The notes beneath the pieces were generated by a model. That model was not told the DNA's origin and did no database searches. It saw nothing but the letters and a program-made list of their open reading frames with translations. The position numbers were made by a program, and so were the translations under genes. A stretch of DNA of 64,000 nucleotides from Arenibacter nanhaiticus. Lineage in GTDB: Bacteria; Bacteroidota; Bacteroidia; Flavobacteriales; Flavobacteriaceae. The stretch is taken from the NCBI RefSeq assembly GCF_900141935.1, contig NZ_FQYX01000015.1:1-64000 (forward strand). The letters are read 5' to 3'. Shown here in pieces: positions 49,383-58,506 of the stretch; position 1 is the stretch's first letter; the number at the start of each line of letters is the position of its first letter.

Positions 49383-50414
49383 CTATTCTGATTGACTGTG
49401 TTTGGCGTAATGTCTCCATTTTTCGATACAACTAACCATATCTTCCGGAATTTCAGAATCGAACCTCATATATTCCCCACTTACTGGATGCACAAACCCC
49501 AAGGTTTTTGCATGCAGGGCCTGTCGCGGTAAAATTTTAAAGGCATTATCGACAAACTGTTTATATTTTGTAAAAGTGGTTCCCTTTAAGATCTTGTCCC
49601 CTCCATATCTTTCATCGTTGAACAGGGTGTGTCCTATATGCTTAAGGTGAACACGGATCTGATGGGTTCTTCCCGTTTCTAACCTACAGGATATCAAGGT
49701 TACATAGCCCAATCGCTCTACCACCTTGTAATGGGTCACCGCTTCTTTCCCTTGCTCTCCTTCCAAAAACACCTGCATTTGCAGCCTGTTTTTTGGATTA
49801 CGGCCAATATGTCCTTCTATAGTACCTTCATCTTCTTCTACATTCCCCCAAACCAAGGCAATATATTCGCGTTCGCTACTTTTATCGAAAAATTGCTTGG
49901 CCAGATGTGTCATGGCTATTTCTGTCTTGGCCACTACCAAGAGCCCAGAAGTATCTTTATCTATGCGATGCACCAAACCTGGGCGTTCGTCGCTGTTCTT
50001 GGGTAAATTGGCGCTGTGAAACAACAAGGCATTGATCAATGTACCAGAGTAGTTGCCATGTCCGGGATGCACTACCATTCCGGCTGGTTTGTTAACCACC
50101 ATCAGAGCATCGTCTTCATAAACAATATCTATCGGGATGTCTTCTGGCACCAGCAACATCTCGTGTGGAGGATGCGCAAACATGACCCGTACATTATCTC
50201 CAGCCTTTACCTTGTAATTTTGTTTTACGGTTAATCCGTTAACCCAAATATTACCATCTTTTGCCGCTTGTTGAATTTTATTTCTTGTAGCGTTTTCAAT
50301 AAAATTCATTAAAAACTTATCTACTCTTAGGGGTTCCTGACCTTTAGAGGCACTAAAACTAAAATGCTCAAAAAGTTCTTCTTCATTTAAATCCCTATCA
50401 TCTAATGTATCCAT
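49383..50414 (-). CDS. rluD: RluD-family 23S rRNA pseudouridine synthase
   Basis: A 343-residue pseudouridine synthase. The N-terminal S4 RNA-binding domain is at about 28-85 (LRVDKFLMNFIENATRNKIQ). The RluA-family catalytic core has the Asp in HRIDKDTSGLLVVAK near 150, and GRTHQIRVHLKHIGH near 247. The likely targets are helix 69 uridines, as for RluD, but the family includes other specificities. The start is 4 bp after the PASTA protein gene; ddl is divergent on the other side, a standard order in Bacteroidota. Confidence 0.92.
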   Translation of the reverse strand: MDTLDDRDLNEEELFEHFSFSASKGQEPLRVDKFLMNFIENATRNKIQQAAKDGNIWVNGLTVKQNYKVKAGDNVRVMFAHPPHEMLLVPEDIPIDIVYEDDALMVVNKPAGMVVHPGHGNYSGTLINALLFHSANLPKNSDERPGLVHRIDKDTSGLLVVAKTEIAMTHLAKQFFDKSSEREYIALVWGNVEEDEGTIEGHIGRNPKNRLQMQVFLEGEQGKEAVTHYKVVERLGYVTLISCRLETGRTHQIRVHLKHIGHTLFNDERYGGDKILKGTTFTKYKQFVDNAFKILPRQALHAKTLGFVHPVSGEYMRFDSEIPEDMVSCIEKWRHYAKHSQSE

Positions 50415-50417
50415 ATG

Positions 50418-51005
50418 CTATTGTGAATCTGTTTCTACTGGGATATCTCCGGCAATATTACCGTTCCCACAAACCAATTCTATTTTTGAGGTCTTGGGCA
50501 ATTTATCCCCAGGAGAAATACTCTTGCCTTTATATTTAATTTCGTACACCATATCTTTTCCCAATTTATCAATATAGCTCACCCGCTCTACCTCCAATCC
50601 TACTGCTTTTAGCATAGCGCTTGCGTTCCTTTGGGTAACTTGAATAATATTGGGGATACTTACTTTTTGGTAGCCCGAAGGGTTTACGGTGATGTATAGT
50701 TTTCTGTTTTCCTTGACCTTGTTCCCGGCAGGGGGATTTTGATCTATAATAGAAAACCGCGGATAATCGGGATTATAGTTAGCAGAATCCAACACTTCAT
50801 ATCTCAATTTTGCCTTTTCGACTACCGATCTCATTTCACTGATCGACATTTTGGATAGATCCGGGACCTCCACAAATTCCCCGTGATTGGTAGAATTTTT
50901 CAACCACTGCATGGCACCTATCACCAAAACGACCGTTACAATTAGGGCTAGCACCAATTGCACAAAAAATGATTTACTAAATAAAAATTTAAAAAAATTT
51001 CCCAT
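50418..51005 (-). CDS. PASTA domain membrane protein
   Basis: A 195-residue protein with a short cytoplasmic tail, one membrane helix (about 12-32) and two to three PASTA repeats outside (about 43-185). The repeats include VPDLSKMSISEMRSVVEK and VSIPNIIQVTQRNASAML. PASTA domains bind muropeptides or D-Ala-D-Ala ends. There is no kinase or transpeptidase domain, so it is a stand-alone sensor or scaffold. I start at the ATG at 51005 (MGNFFKFLFS). Beside ddl it links to cell-wall D-Ala-D-Ala supply. Confidence 0.85.
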   Translation of the reverse strand: MGNFFKFLFSKSFFVQLVLALIVTVVLVIGAMQWLKNSTNHGEFVEVPDLSKMSISEMRSVVEKAKLRYEVLDSANYNPDYPRFSIIDQNPPAGNKVKENRKLYITVNPSGYQKVSIPNIIQVTQRNASAMLKAVGLEVERVSYIDKLGKDMVYEIKYKGKSISPGDKLPKTSKIELVCGNGNIAGDIPVETDSQ

Positions 51006-51024
51006 GTTATATTTTATAGTCTGG

Positions 51025-51032
51025 CAAAGATA
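51025..51032 (-). promoter_or_regulatory. -7 box for the PASTA protein gene
   Basis: TATCTTTG on the minus strand matches TAnnTTTG, 20 bp before the PASTA start codon. No good TTTG box is 19 bp upstream, so only the -7 part is convincing. Confidence 0.45.
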
Positions 51033-51102
51033 GAAAACCGAATGCTTTTTCTTTACTTTGAACACATGATATTTGTTTATTGATTTTACCCTTAACAGAA
51101 CT

Positions 51103-52086
51103 ATGAAAATAAATGTTGCGATCATAATGGGCGGCTACTCTAGCGAGTACAAAATCTCCCTAATAAGCGGCCAGGTTGTTTACGACCATTTAAACAAAGA
51201 AAAATTTAATGCCTTCAAAATCCATATTTTAAAGGAAAAGTGGGTGTATGTAGATGAGAACGATCGCGAACACCCCGTAAACAAGGACGATTTTTCGGTA
51301 GACACCCCCACTGAATCCATCAAATTCGACTGTGTTTTTAATGCTATCCACGGTTCGCCCGGGGAAGATGGCCTCATGCAGGCATATTTTGAACTTTTGG
51401 GCATCAAACAAACTTCATGTGATTATTATCAAGCATCCCTAACGTTTAACAAACGAGACTTGCTGAGTGTTTTAAAACCATATGGAATAAAATCTGCCGC
51501 GTCCTACTACTTAAATCTTGGAGATGAAATTAGGGAGGACGAAATTATAGCAGCTGTGGGCCTCCCGTGCTTTGTTAAGGCCAATAAGGCCGGCAGTAGC
51601 TTTGGAATAAGCAAGGTCTATGAAAAAGAAGCGCTGGCAAAAGCCATTGAAAAGGCCTTTGCCGAAGATAACGAAATCATTATTGAAGCTTTTTTAAATG
51701 GCACCGAGGTGTCCGTAGGGGTCATCAAATACCAAGGTCAGACCAAAGTGCTGCCTATCACGGAGATTGTATCGGAAAACGACTTTTTTGATTACGCTGC
51801 CAAATATGAAGGGAAATCACAGGAAATTACCCCGGCAAGAATAAGCGACCAACAAGCCTTACGAGTGACAAACATAGCTAAATTAGCGTACGAGCGCTTA
51901 AAAATGCGCGGGTTCTCCAGAAGTGAATTTATTTTCGTAGAGGACGAACCCTATATGTTAGAAATGAATACCACCCCCGGCCTTACCACCGAAAGTATCT
52001 TGCCACAACAGGCACAGGCCGCCGGTATTTCTATGTCTGAGCTTTTTGAAAGTGCTATTTGGGAAGCTTTGGAACAAAATAATTAA
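51103..52086 (+). CDS. ddl: D-alanine--D-alanine ligase
   Basis: A 327-residue ATP-grasp ligase that makes D-Ala-D-Ala for peptidoglycan. The start MKINVAIIMGGYSSEYKISL is typical, and FNAIHGSPGEDGLMQAYFEL is near 77. CFVKANKAGSSFGISKV is near 158 and the metal-binding EMNTTPGLTTESI near 287. I use the ATG at 51103; an in-frame upstream start is not family-like. It is divergent from the PASTA gene with about 97 bp between. Confidence 0.96.
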   Translation: MKINVAIIMGGYSSEYKISLISGQVVYDHLNKEKFNAFKIHILKEKWVYVDENDREHPVNKDDFSVDTPTESIKFDCVFNAIHGSPGEDGLMQAYFELLGIKQTSCDYYQASLTFNKRDLLSVLKPYGIKSAASYYLNLGDEIREDEIIAAVGLPCFVKANKAGSSFGISKVYEKEALAKAIEKAFAEDNEIIIEAFLNGTEVSVGVIKYQGQTKVLPITEIVSENDFFDYAAKYEGKSQEITPARISDQQALRVTNIAKLAYERLKMRGFSRSEFIFVEDEPYMLEMNTTPGLTTESILPQQAQAAGISMSELFESAIWEALEQNN

Positions 52087-52110
52087 CTTTAGGATATTAA
52101 AACCAAACCA

Positions 52111-52144
52111 ATACGCATTGTTCATTATTTGGAACAATGCGTAT
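52111..52144. other. Perfect 13-bp hairpin after ddl
   Basis: ATACGCATTGTTC (52111-52123) and its exact complement (52132-52144) with an 8-nt loop. No T run follows either way, so it is either a terminator of the type without U-tract or an operator ahead of coaD. Confidence 0.6.
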
Positions 52145-52203
52145 GACCACCTTTCACCAAGCTCAATTCCAGTGTCAGGTGCTCGCCCTAAAAAGAAAAA
52201 TCA

Positions 52204-52662
52204 ATGATAAGACGTGCAGTATTTCCAGGTTCTTTTGATCCGTTAACCTTAGGACATGCCGATATTATTCAAAGAGGCATTACTCTTTTTGATGAACTGG
52301 TGATTGCCATCGGCATCAATTCGGATAAAAAATATATGTTTACCCTAGAAGAACGTAAAAAATTCATCACCGAAGCTTTTAAGGACGAACCAAAAATATC
52401 GGTCCTTACCTACGAGGGCTTAACGGTAGATTTTTGTAAAAAAATCAATGCTGGCTTTATTCTCAGAGGATTGAGAAATCCTGCGGATTTCGAATTTGAG
52501 AAAGCCATCGCACACACCAACAGAAAACTATCCGAAATAGAAACCGTATTTTTGCTGACCTCCTCGGGAAAATCATACATCAGTTCTTCCATCGTTAGGG
52601 ATGTTATTAGAAATAATGGCGACTATACCGGACTGGTCCCAGATTCAGTACGATGGAAATGA
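52204..52662 (+). CDS. coaD: Phosphopantetheine adenylyltransferase
   Basis: A 152-residue enzyme of coenzyme A synthesis. The nucleotidyl-transferase signature AVFPGSFDPLTLGHADII is at 5-22 (T-x-G-H). FILRGLRNPADFEFEKAIA is near 86 and the ISSSIVRDV motif near 129. Length fits. It stands alone 117 bp after ddl. Confidence 0.96.
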   Translation: MIRRAVFPGSFDPLTLGHADIIQRGITLFDELVIAIGINSDKKYMFTLEERKKFITEAFKDEPKISVLTYEGLTVDFCKKINAGFILRGLRNPADFEFEKAIAHTNRKLSEIETVFLLTSSGKSYISSSIVRDVIRNNGDYTGLVPDSVRWK

Positions 52663-52816
52663 ATTTTAGAACCAGGGCTATTGTCTATAAAGTTTTTTTT
52701 TAAAAAAAACACCCCTTTTTGTGTAATTTATCACTAAACCACTGATTATATTGAGTTCACAACAAAGAATTCCAATTATTTATAAATTCTAACTAATTTT
52801 ACAGAAACCATTAATC

Positions 52817-54667
52817 ATGTTGAGATCCCCCCTCAAAGCCAATGACAACATATTAATCAGGCAACTACCTACACCAACAGCCTTTATAAACAAGGATTTT
52901 AAGGTAGTGTTTGCGGCCGACAAATGGACTCAAGAATTAAATTTTAACAAGGGTGAAGTTGTTGACAAAACCCTTCAAGAACTTTTTAAAAAATTAGAAG
53001 ACACTACCTTAAACTCCTTAAAAGAATGTTTTCGCGGCCAACAGCCACAACCCAACATAGAGCTATACACAGACCATACTTTTAAGGAAAGATATATTGA
53101 GTGGTCTTATTCCCCTTGGTTCGATGAACATGAGAATGCTATTGGCGCCATCGTTCAAACCGAAGATGTGGGGCAAAGACTAAAAAGTGAGTTAGAAAAG
53201 GAAAAGTTAGAATTCCTGCTTCAAGAAACCTCTCTTTCAGGAAAAATAGGAAATTGGGAGTATATAAAAAACCAAGAAACGGTCATTGGCTGTCAGGTCT
53301 TCAGAAACATCTTGGAAATAGATGAACATTTTGAATTAGACCTGAACAATATCATCGATTTTTTCAAGCCGGGATACGACAGGAACACCATTTCTATGGC
53401 CATCTATTCTGCGACGGAAAACAAAACGTCTTGGAACGAAAAATTACAGATTATCACCGCAAAGGGGTGTTTAAAATGGGTAATGGTTTCCGGAAAGCCA
53501 TTTTACAAAAGTGGAAAATATGCCGGATTGATCGTGTTAACCCAAGATATTACGGACTTTGTACACAAGGAACAAAAAACCAAAGCCAATGAACGTCTAT
53601 TAAGGACCTTAATCAATAATATTCCGATACAAGTTCATATCAAGGACACAAAATTCAGAAAAATTTTAGCCAATAAATCCGAACTGGAATTTTGCGGATT
53701 TCATAGCGATTCTGATATTATCGGGAAAACCGATTTTGATATTTTCGATAAAGAAACGGCTCAAAAATATCGTGAACACGATTTGGAGGTCATGATATCC
53801 CAAACCCCATCTTTGAATACTGAACTAGTCCATAAGCATGCTGACGGAAACTTTTCGACCTTTTTAACATCTAAAATTCCCTTAAAGGGCGAAAATGGTG
53901 AAATCACCGGTTTAGTAGGCATTAATATGGATATTACCGACCTTAAAAAGAAGGAAAAGGAACTAAAAACCCTCAATCACGTCACTACCCAACAAAATAA
54001 AAAACTCATTAATTTTGCCCATATCGTTTCTCACAACCTAAGGTCCCATTCGGCAAATTTTTCCATGTTGCTCGATTTCCTGACCAATGAAGAAGATGAA
54101 GAAGAAAAGGCAAGAATCATGAAGATGCTAAGGGAATCTTCGGACAACCTAATGGAGACCCTTCACAACCTGAATGACATAGTGACTATTAGCAGTGAGC
54201 AAATCTTGTTAAAGAAAAAAATAAATATAAACGAAAAGATTCATTCAATTTTAAAAAATATTTCTACCTTATTGGATGAAAATAAAGCAACTGTGATCTG
54301 TGAAATTCCAGATGGTGTTTTTATAAATGTGGTTCCTTCTTATTTTGACTCCATAATCTTAAGCCTCTTAACCAATGCCGTTAGATTTAAAAAGCCACAT
54401 ATAGCCCCAGTTATTAAAATTAGTGTCAATTATGTTCAAAATTATACTCAGATTAAAATTGAAGATAATGGCTTGGGCATTGATATGAAAAAAAATGGCC
54501 ATAAATTATTTGGCATGTACAAGACATTCCACAATAATACCAGTACCAAAGGACTAGGTTTGTTTATTGTTAAAAACCAAATAGAAGCCATGGGAGGTAA
54601 AATTAACGCACAAAGCCAAATAGATATTGGCTCCACCTTTAATTTATACTTTAATGAAGAACATTAA
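52817..54667 (+). CDS. PAS-domain sensor histidine kinase
   Basis: A 616-residue soluble kinase without membrane segments. There are probably three PAS-like domains: about 10-115, about 130-255, and about 265-380 (RLLRTLINNIPIQVHIKDTK). The dimerisation helix carries His406 in IVSHNLRSHSANF, a variant H-box seen in Bacteroidota kinases. The ATPase core has NAVRFKKPHIAPVIK, EDNGLGIDMKKNGHKLFGMY and TKGLGLFIVKNQIEAMGGK. Its stop overlaps the start of the receiver by 14 bp, so they form a two-component pair. Signal unknown. Confidence 0.9.
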   Translation: MLRSPLKANDNILIRQLPTPTAFINKDFKVVFAADKWTQELNFNKGEVVDKTLQELFKKLEDTTLNSLKECFRGQQPQPNIELYTDHTFKERYIEWSYSPWFDEHENAIGAIVQTEDVGQRLKSELEKEKLEFLLQETSLSGKIGNWEYIKNQETVIGCQVFRNILEIDEHFELDLNNIIDFFKPGYDRNTISMAIYSATENKTSWNEKLQIITAKGCLKWVMVSGKPFYKSGKYAGLIVLTQDITDFVHKEQKTKANERLLRTLINNIPIQVHIKDTKFRKILANKSELEFCGFHSDSDIIGKTDFDIFDKETAQKYREHDLEVMISQTPSLNTELVHKHADGNFSTFLTSKIPLKGENGEITGLVGINMDITDLKKKEKELKTLNHVTTQQNKKLINFAHIVSHNLRSHSANFSMLLDFLTNEEDEEEKARIMKMLRESSDNLMETLHNLNDIVTISSEQILLKKKININEKIHSILKNISTLLDENKATVICEIPDGVFINVVPSYFDSIILSLLTNAVRFKKPHIAPVIKISVNYVQNYTQIKIEDNGLGIDMKKNGHKLFGMYKTFHNNTSTKGLGLFIVKNQIEAMGGKINAQSQIDIGSTFNLYFNEEH

Positions 54668-55058
54668 TACAATTTTCATTATTGATGACGACCCAATAAC
54701 CGTGTATGGAATAAAAAAAATATTACATTCCGTAGCAGTTTGTCATCACATATTTGAGTTTAAAAACGGTCAGACTGCCATTGATGAAATCAGGAAAATA
54801 ATCATTGAAAATTCCCATTTACCAGAGTTGATTTTCTTGGACATTAATATGCCTGTAATGGACGGTTGGGAGTTTTTAGAGGCGTTTATCTCCTTGCCTA
54901 TCTCCAAAAACATCAATATCAATATTGTTACTTCCTCTATTGACCAGTACGACAAAGAAAAATCGGAAAATTTTAAATCTTTGACCCATCATCGCATTGC
55001 CTTTAATAGCAAACCCATCCGAAGATCTGAAATTGAAGAAATCACCAAAGCTATTTAG
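54654..55058 (+). CDS. Stand-alone response regulator receiver (CheY-like)
   Basis: A 134-residue receiver domain without an output domain. Acidic residues DDD are at 11-13, the phosphorylated Asp63 is in IFLDINMPVMDGWEFLEA, and the conserved Thr/Ser and Lys positions near 93 and 115 are present (NIVTSSID and NSKPIRR). The ATG at 54654 overlaps the kinase end, making co-translation likely. The output must be another protein bound by the receiver. Confidence 0.9.
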   Translation: MKNINTIFIIDDDPITVYGIKKILHSVAVCHHIFEFKNGQTAIDEIRKIIIENSHLPELIFLDINMPVMDGWEFLEAFISLPISKNININIVTSSIDQYDKEKSENFKSLTHHRIAFNSKPIRRSEIEEITKAI

Positions 55059-55085
55059 ATATACCAACACATAAACACCCCACCT

Positions 55086-56834
55086 TTGAAGAGACTCCTC
55101 CTTTCCCTATGTTTACTTTTTCATTTTTCCTCTTGCAACGAAAAGGACACTAAGGAGACCACTACTTTTAAAACTGTTTTTGAACAAAGCAAGGGCGAAG
55201 AAACGGCCACTTACGACCAAACCATAGCCTTTTATAAAGCGCTGGCGAAAGAATTTCCCCAAGTTGGCATACGGACAGTAGGAAGTACAGATAGCGGCTT
55301 ACCGCTACATATGGTGACTTTTAACCCAGAATCGGAGTTTAACTTCCAAAAAATAGGCAAAACCAAAACTGTAATCTTAATCAATAACGGCATACACCCC
55401 GGAGAGAGTGATGGTATTGATGCCACTATGATGCTTTTCAGGGATTTGGCCCTAAAAAAAATCACCTCTCCAAAAAATACTGTGGTCGTCACCATTCCTA
55501 TTTACAATATTGGTGGGGCACTAAAGAGAAACTCCTTTACAAGGGCCAACCAAAACGGCCCCAAATCTTATGGCTTTAGGGGAAATACCAACAATTACGA
55601 CCTGAATCGCGATTTTATCAAAACGGACACCAAAAATATGCACAGTTTTGCTACCATTTTTCACATGACAAAACCCGACATATTTATTGACAACCATGTA
55701 AGTAATGGCGCCGATTACCAATATACCCTCACACATCTTTTCACTCAACACAATAAATTGGACGGAGTATTGGGCGAATACATCCACAAGGAGATGATGC
55801 CTTCCCTTGAAAAATCATTGGCTAAAGCGCAATGGGATATAACACCCTACGTCAACGTATTTAATGAAGTACCTGAAAAAGGCTTTTCGCAGTTCATGGA
55901 TTACCCACGATATTCTACCGGTTATACAAGCCTGTGGAATACCCTAGGGTTAATGGTCGAGACGCATATGCTTAAGCCTTACCCCAAAAGAGTAGAAGCC
56001 ACCTATGTGCTGATGACAAAGATGTTGGAGATTGCGGATCGCGATACTAATAAAATAAAACGGTTAAGGGAGAGAACCTTTGACGCTTACCTAGAAAAAC
56101 AAGACTACCCGCTACAATGGGCAATTGATACCACCAAAAGCACCACCCTTCGGTTCAAAGGTTTTGATGCCGATATCATCCCTAGCGAAGTCACCGGTTT
56201 TCCCAGGCTTAAATACAACCGGGACAAACCTTTTACAAAAGAAGTCGAGTATCAAAATTATTTCACCCCTACCAAGACGGTAAAAATCCCCAAGGCCTAT
56301 ATCCTAAAAAAGGGCCTGGATAAGATTCTTGAACTATTTAGGGTAAACCAAATAAGTTTTGAAACCTTAAAAAAAGACAGCAGTATCACCGTTGAGGCTT
56401 ATAAAATCAAAAAGTATAATACCTACAACCAGCCTTACGAAGGTCACTACCCACATTACAATACCGAAATAACCCCTAGCCGCAAAAAAATAACCTTTTC
56501 TGCCGGTGATATTATAGTACCGACCAATCAAAAAGGGATGCGCTATTTACTAGAAACCCTAGAACCAGAGGCAACCGATTCTTTTTTTAATTGGAATTTC
56601 TTCGATGCCATCCTGCAACAAAAGGAAGGATTTTCGCCTTATGTATTCGAGGATGTAGCCTCCGAGCTCTTAAAAGAAGACCCACAACTAAAAGAGGTTT
56701 TTTTCACTAAGAAAGAAAATGACAGCCTCTTTGCAAATAGCTGGTACTCCCAACTAGACTGGATATATAAACAGTCACCATATTATGAACCGGCACATAT
56801 GCAATACCCTATATACCGGATTTTAAAGGAATAA
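55086..56834 (+). CDS. M14 family zinc carboxypeptidase, lipoprotein
   Basis: A 582-residue peptidase of the M14 (carboxypeptidase A) family, predicted to be anchored in the outer membrane. The N-terminus is a lipoprotein signal with Cys at 17 in LFHFSSC. The zinc ligands are His104 and Glu107 in NNGIHPGESDG. RNSFTRANQNGPKSYGFRGN and NNYDLNRDFIKTDTKN follow (substrate-binding Arg/Asn), and later VDNHVSNGADYQY-type residues hold the third zinc ligand. The start codon appears to be TTG. It follows the receiver after 27 bp, but a functional link is unclear. Confidence 0.9.
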   Translation: MKRLLLSLCLLFHFSSCNEKDTKETTTFKTVFEQSKGEETATYDQTIAFYKALAKEFPQVGIRTVGSTDSGLPLHMVTFNPESEFNFQKIGKTKTVILINNGIHPGESDGIDATMMLFRDLALKKITSPKNTVVVTIPIYNIGGALKRNSFTRANQNGPKSYGFRGNTNNYDLNRDFIKTDTKNMHSFATIFHMTKPDIFIDNHVSNGADYQYTLTHLFTQHNKLDGVLGEYIHKEMMPSLEKSLAKAQWDITPYVNVFNEVPEKGFSQFMDYPRYSTGYTSLWNTLGLMVETHMLKPYPKRVEATYVLMTKMLEIADRDTNKIKRLRERTFDAYLEKQDYPLQWAIDTTKSTTLRFKGFDADIIPSEVTGFPRLKYNRDKPFTKEVEYQNYFTPTKTVKIPKAYILKKGLDKILELFRVNQISFETLKKDSSITVEAYKIKKYNTYNQPYEGHYPHYNTEITPSRKKITFSAGDIIVPTNQKGMRYLLETLEPEATDSFFNWNFFDAILQQKEGFSPYVFEDVASELLKEDPQLKEVFFTKKENDSLFANSWYSQLDWIYKQSPYYEPAHMQYPIYRILKE

Positions 56835-56838
56835 AAAT

Positions 56839-57426
56839 TTAATCTTCGAAAAGAATCCTAATATTGGCATAGGAATTTTCCAAAGCCTTTTTTATTTTTT
56901 TAGGTCCTTTCCATTTTACTTTTTCGATCCCTTCTTCAAGCTGACCGGTAAGTTCGCCTTTGTAAGTAGTATTCATCGCAAACCAATGAACTTCTTTTAA
57001 CTTATATACTCCATTGCGTTTGAACAAATGATAGGTAGTTCTAAGGAAATTCTCGATTTTCAGGCCTTTTACGCCAGTTTCTTCCTCAACTTCCCTAATA
57101 GCACACTCCTCAATAGATTCACCCTTATCGAGCTTTCCTTTGGGCAAGTCCCATTTATTGTTCCTATAGATAAAAAGAACTTTGCCTTCTTTGTTGGTTA
57201 CCACCCCTCCCGCAGCCACTACAATCGGTATTTTCTTGGAAAATTTCTTCAAAATCTCCTCATGGTTAGGATGATAAACAAAAGCCTGACCTATTTTTTT
57301 ATTCACCAAAGAATCTATGGCTTCATTAATAGCAGCCCCGTTTAATAAAAAATATTTATTATTTGCAGCGTCTGACAGCTTATTTGTTAAAATCAAAGGT
57401 GACTCATTAACAAAAACTTTATACAT
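56839..57426 (-). CDS. NUDIX hydrolase with N-terminal domain
   Basis: A 195-residue protein with a 65-residue N-terminal domain of unknown role and a NUDIX domain after it. The NUDIX box fits G-x5-E-x7-REUxEExGU at about 97-119 (GKLDKGESIEECAIREVEEE). The acidic Glu residues for metal binding are intact. It probably hydrolyses a nucleoside diphosphate derivative. I choose the ATG at 57426 (MYKVFVNESPLIL), which leaves only 7 bp to the divergent pyrE ATG. Confidence 0.88.
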   Translation of the reverse strand: MYKVFVNESPLILTNKLSDAANNKYFLLNGAAINEAIDSLVNKKIGQAFVYHPNHEEILKKFSKKIPIVVAAGGVVTNKEGKVLFIYRNNKWDLPKGKLDKGESIEECAIREVEEETGVKGLKIENFLRTTYHLFKRNGVYKLKEVHWFAMNTTYKGELTGQLEEGIEKVKWKGPKKIKKALENSYANIRILFED

Positions 57427-57429
57427 TTG
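57422..57429 (+). promoter_or_regulatory. pyrE -7 box inside the NUDIX start
   Basis: TACATTTG (TAnnTTTG) ends 4 bp before the pyrE ATG and overlaps the first codons of the divergent NUDIX gene. Transcription would start at or next to the ATG, giving a leaderless mRNA. No clear TTTG at -33. Confidence 0.5.
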
Positions 57430-57433
57430 CGTT

Positions 57434-58075
57434 ATGATTTTAGATAAAGACACTGCGAAAAAAACAGCAGAACTTCTGCTACAAATTAATGCAATAAAGT
57501 TGAATCCTGAAAATCCATTTACATGGGCTTCAGGATGGAGGTCTCCAATTTATTGCGATAATAGGATTATTCTCTCTTATCCTATAATAAGAAACTACGT
57601 AAGAGAGCAAATGGCAAAACAGCTGGAAAACCTATATGGAAAACCCGATGTCATCGCCGGAGTTGCTACGGGAGCTATCGGAATTGGGATGTTGGTAGCC
57701 GAATACTTAGGTTTGCCTTTTGTATATGTCAGGCCCGAACCAAAATCCCATGGTCGTCAAAATCAAATAGAAGGGCATTTAGAGCCCAACCAAAACGTAG
57801 TGGTCATAGAAGATTTGATCAGTACCGGAAAAAGCAGTTTAAACGCCGTTGAAGCCCTAAAAAACAGTGGCGCCAACGTTAAAGGAATGATTGCCATATT
57901 TACTTATGGTTTTGATGTTGCGAACGAAAACTTTAAAAACAGCAATTTAGACTTACATACTTTAAGCGATTACGAGCATTTAATTCAACAAGCTTCGGAC
58001 ACCAACTACATTAAGGAAGAGCAATTAAATACTCTTTTAGAGTGGAAAAGCAATCCTTCAACCTGGAAACAATAA
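57434..58075 (+). CDS. pyrE: Orotate phosphoribosyltransferase
   Basis: A 213-residue enzyme that joins orotate to PRPP in pyrimidine synthesis. The start MILDKDTAKKTAELLLQINA is family-like, followed by FTWASGWRSPIYCDNR near 28. GVATGAIGIGMLVAEYLGLP is near 77. The PRPP motif VVVIEDLISTGKSSLNAVEA is near 122-141. A longer in-frame ORF upstream would run through the NUDIX start and is not used. Confidence 0.95.
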   Translation: MILDKDTAKKTAELLLQINAIKLNPENPFTWASGWRSPIYCDNRIILSYPIIRNYVREQMAKQLENLYGKPDVIAGVATGAIGIGMLVAEYLGLPFVYVRPEPKSHGRQNQIEGHLEPNQNVVVIEDLISTGKSSLNAVEALKNSGANVKGMIAIFTYGFDVANENFKNSNLDLHTLSDYEHLIQQASDTNYIKEEQLNTLLEWKSNPSTWKQ

Positions 58076-58079
58076 CATT

Positions 58080-58472
58080 ATGCATTTAGAAACACCCATT
58101 AAAACGGTATCAAAAAGCAGCAAAGAAGTTTTTGATTTTCTTAGTGATATTAAAAATTTCGAAAAATTGATGCCTGAAAATATTAGCAAATTTGAAATTT
58201 TGAACGAAAACAGATTTCTTTTTGCCTTAAAAGGGATGCCGGAGATTGTTTTACAAAAAAAACAAGAAACTCCAAACTCCCAGGTGGTATTGGGTGCGGC
58301 CAGCGAAAATCTGCCATTTACCCTTACTGCGGACATTAAGGAGATCGATGCCAACCAAAGCGAAGTATCCCTTAGCTTTGAAGGCGATTTTAACCCTATG
58401 ATGGCTATGATGATTAAATCGCCTATCACTAATTTCATAGGAACTTTATCGGACAATCTCAGCAAGCTTTAA
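58080..58472 (+). CDS. SRPBCC (START-like) family protein
   Basis: A 130-residue small soluble protein of the polyketide-cyclase/SRPBCC fold. It has KSSKEVFDFLSDIKNFEKLM near the N-terminus and a C-terminal amphipathic helix, with MMAMMIKSPITNFIGTLSDN. No catalytic residues stand out. The gap to pyrE is 4 bp, so it belongs to that operon. Ligand unknown. Confidence 0.8.
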   Translation: MHLETPIKTVSKSSKEVFDFLSDIKNFEKLMPENISKFEILNENRFLFALKGMPEIVLQKKQETPNSQVVLGAASENLPFTLTADIKEIDANQSEVSLSFEGDFNPMMAMMIKSPITNFIGTLSDNLSKL

Positions 58473-58506
58473 ACAGCGTAGCTATTTCTTAAGTAATTTC
58501 AGGAGT

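Noticed and set aside
52692-52710. T-run/A-run inverted repeat after coaD
   Set aside because: A G-T8 / A8-C palindrome made of homopolymer runs; too weak and too simple to call a terminator with confidence.
57317-57433. N-terminal extension of pyrE
   Set aside because: The longer frame reads antisense through the NUDIX start; family members begin at the ATG at 57434.
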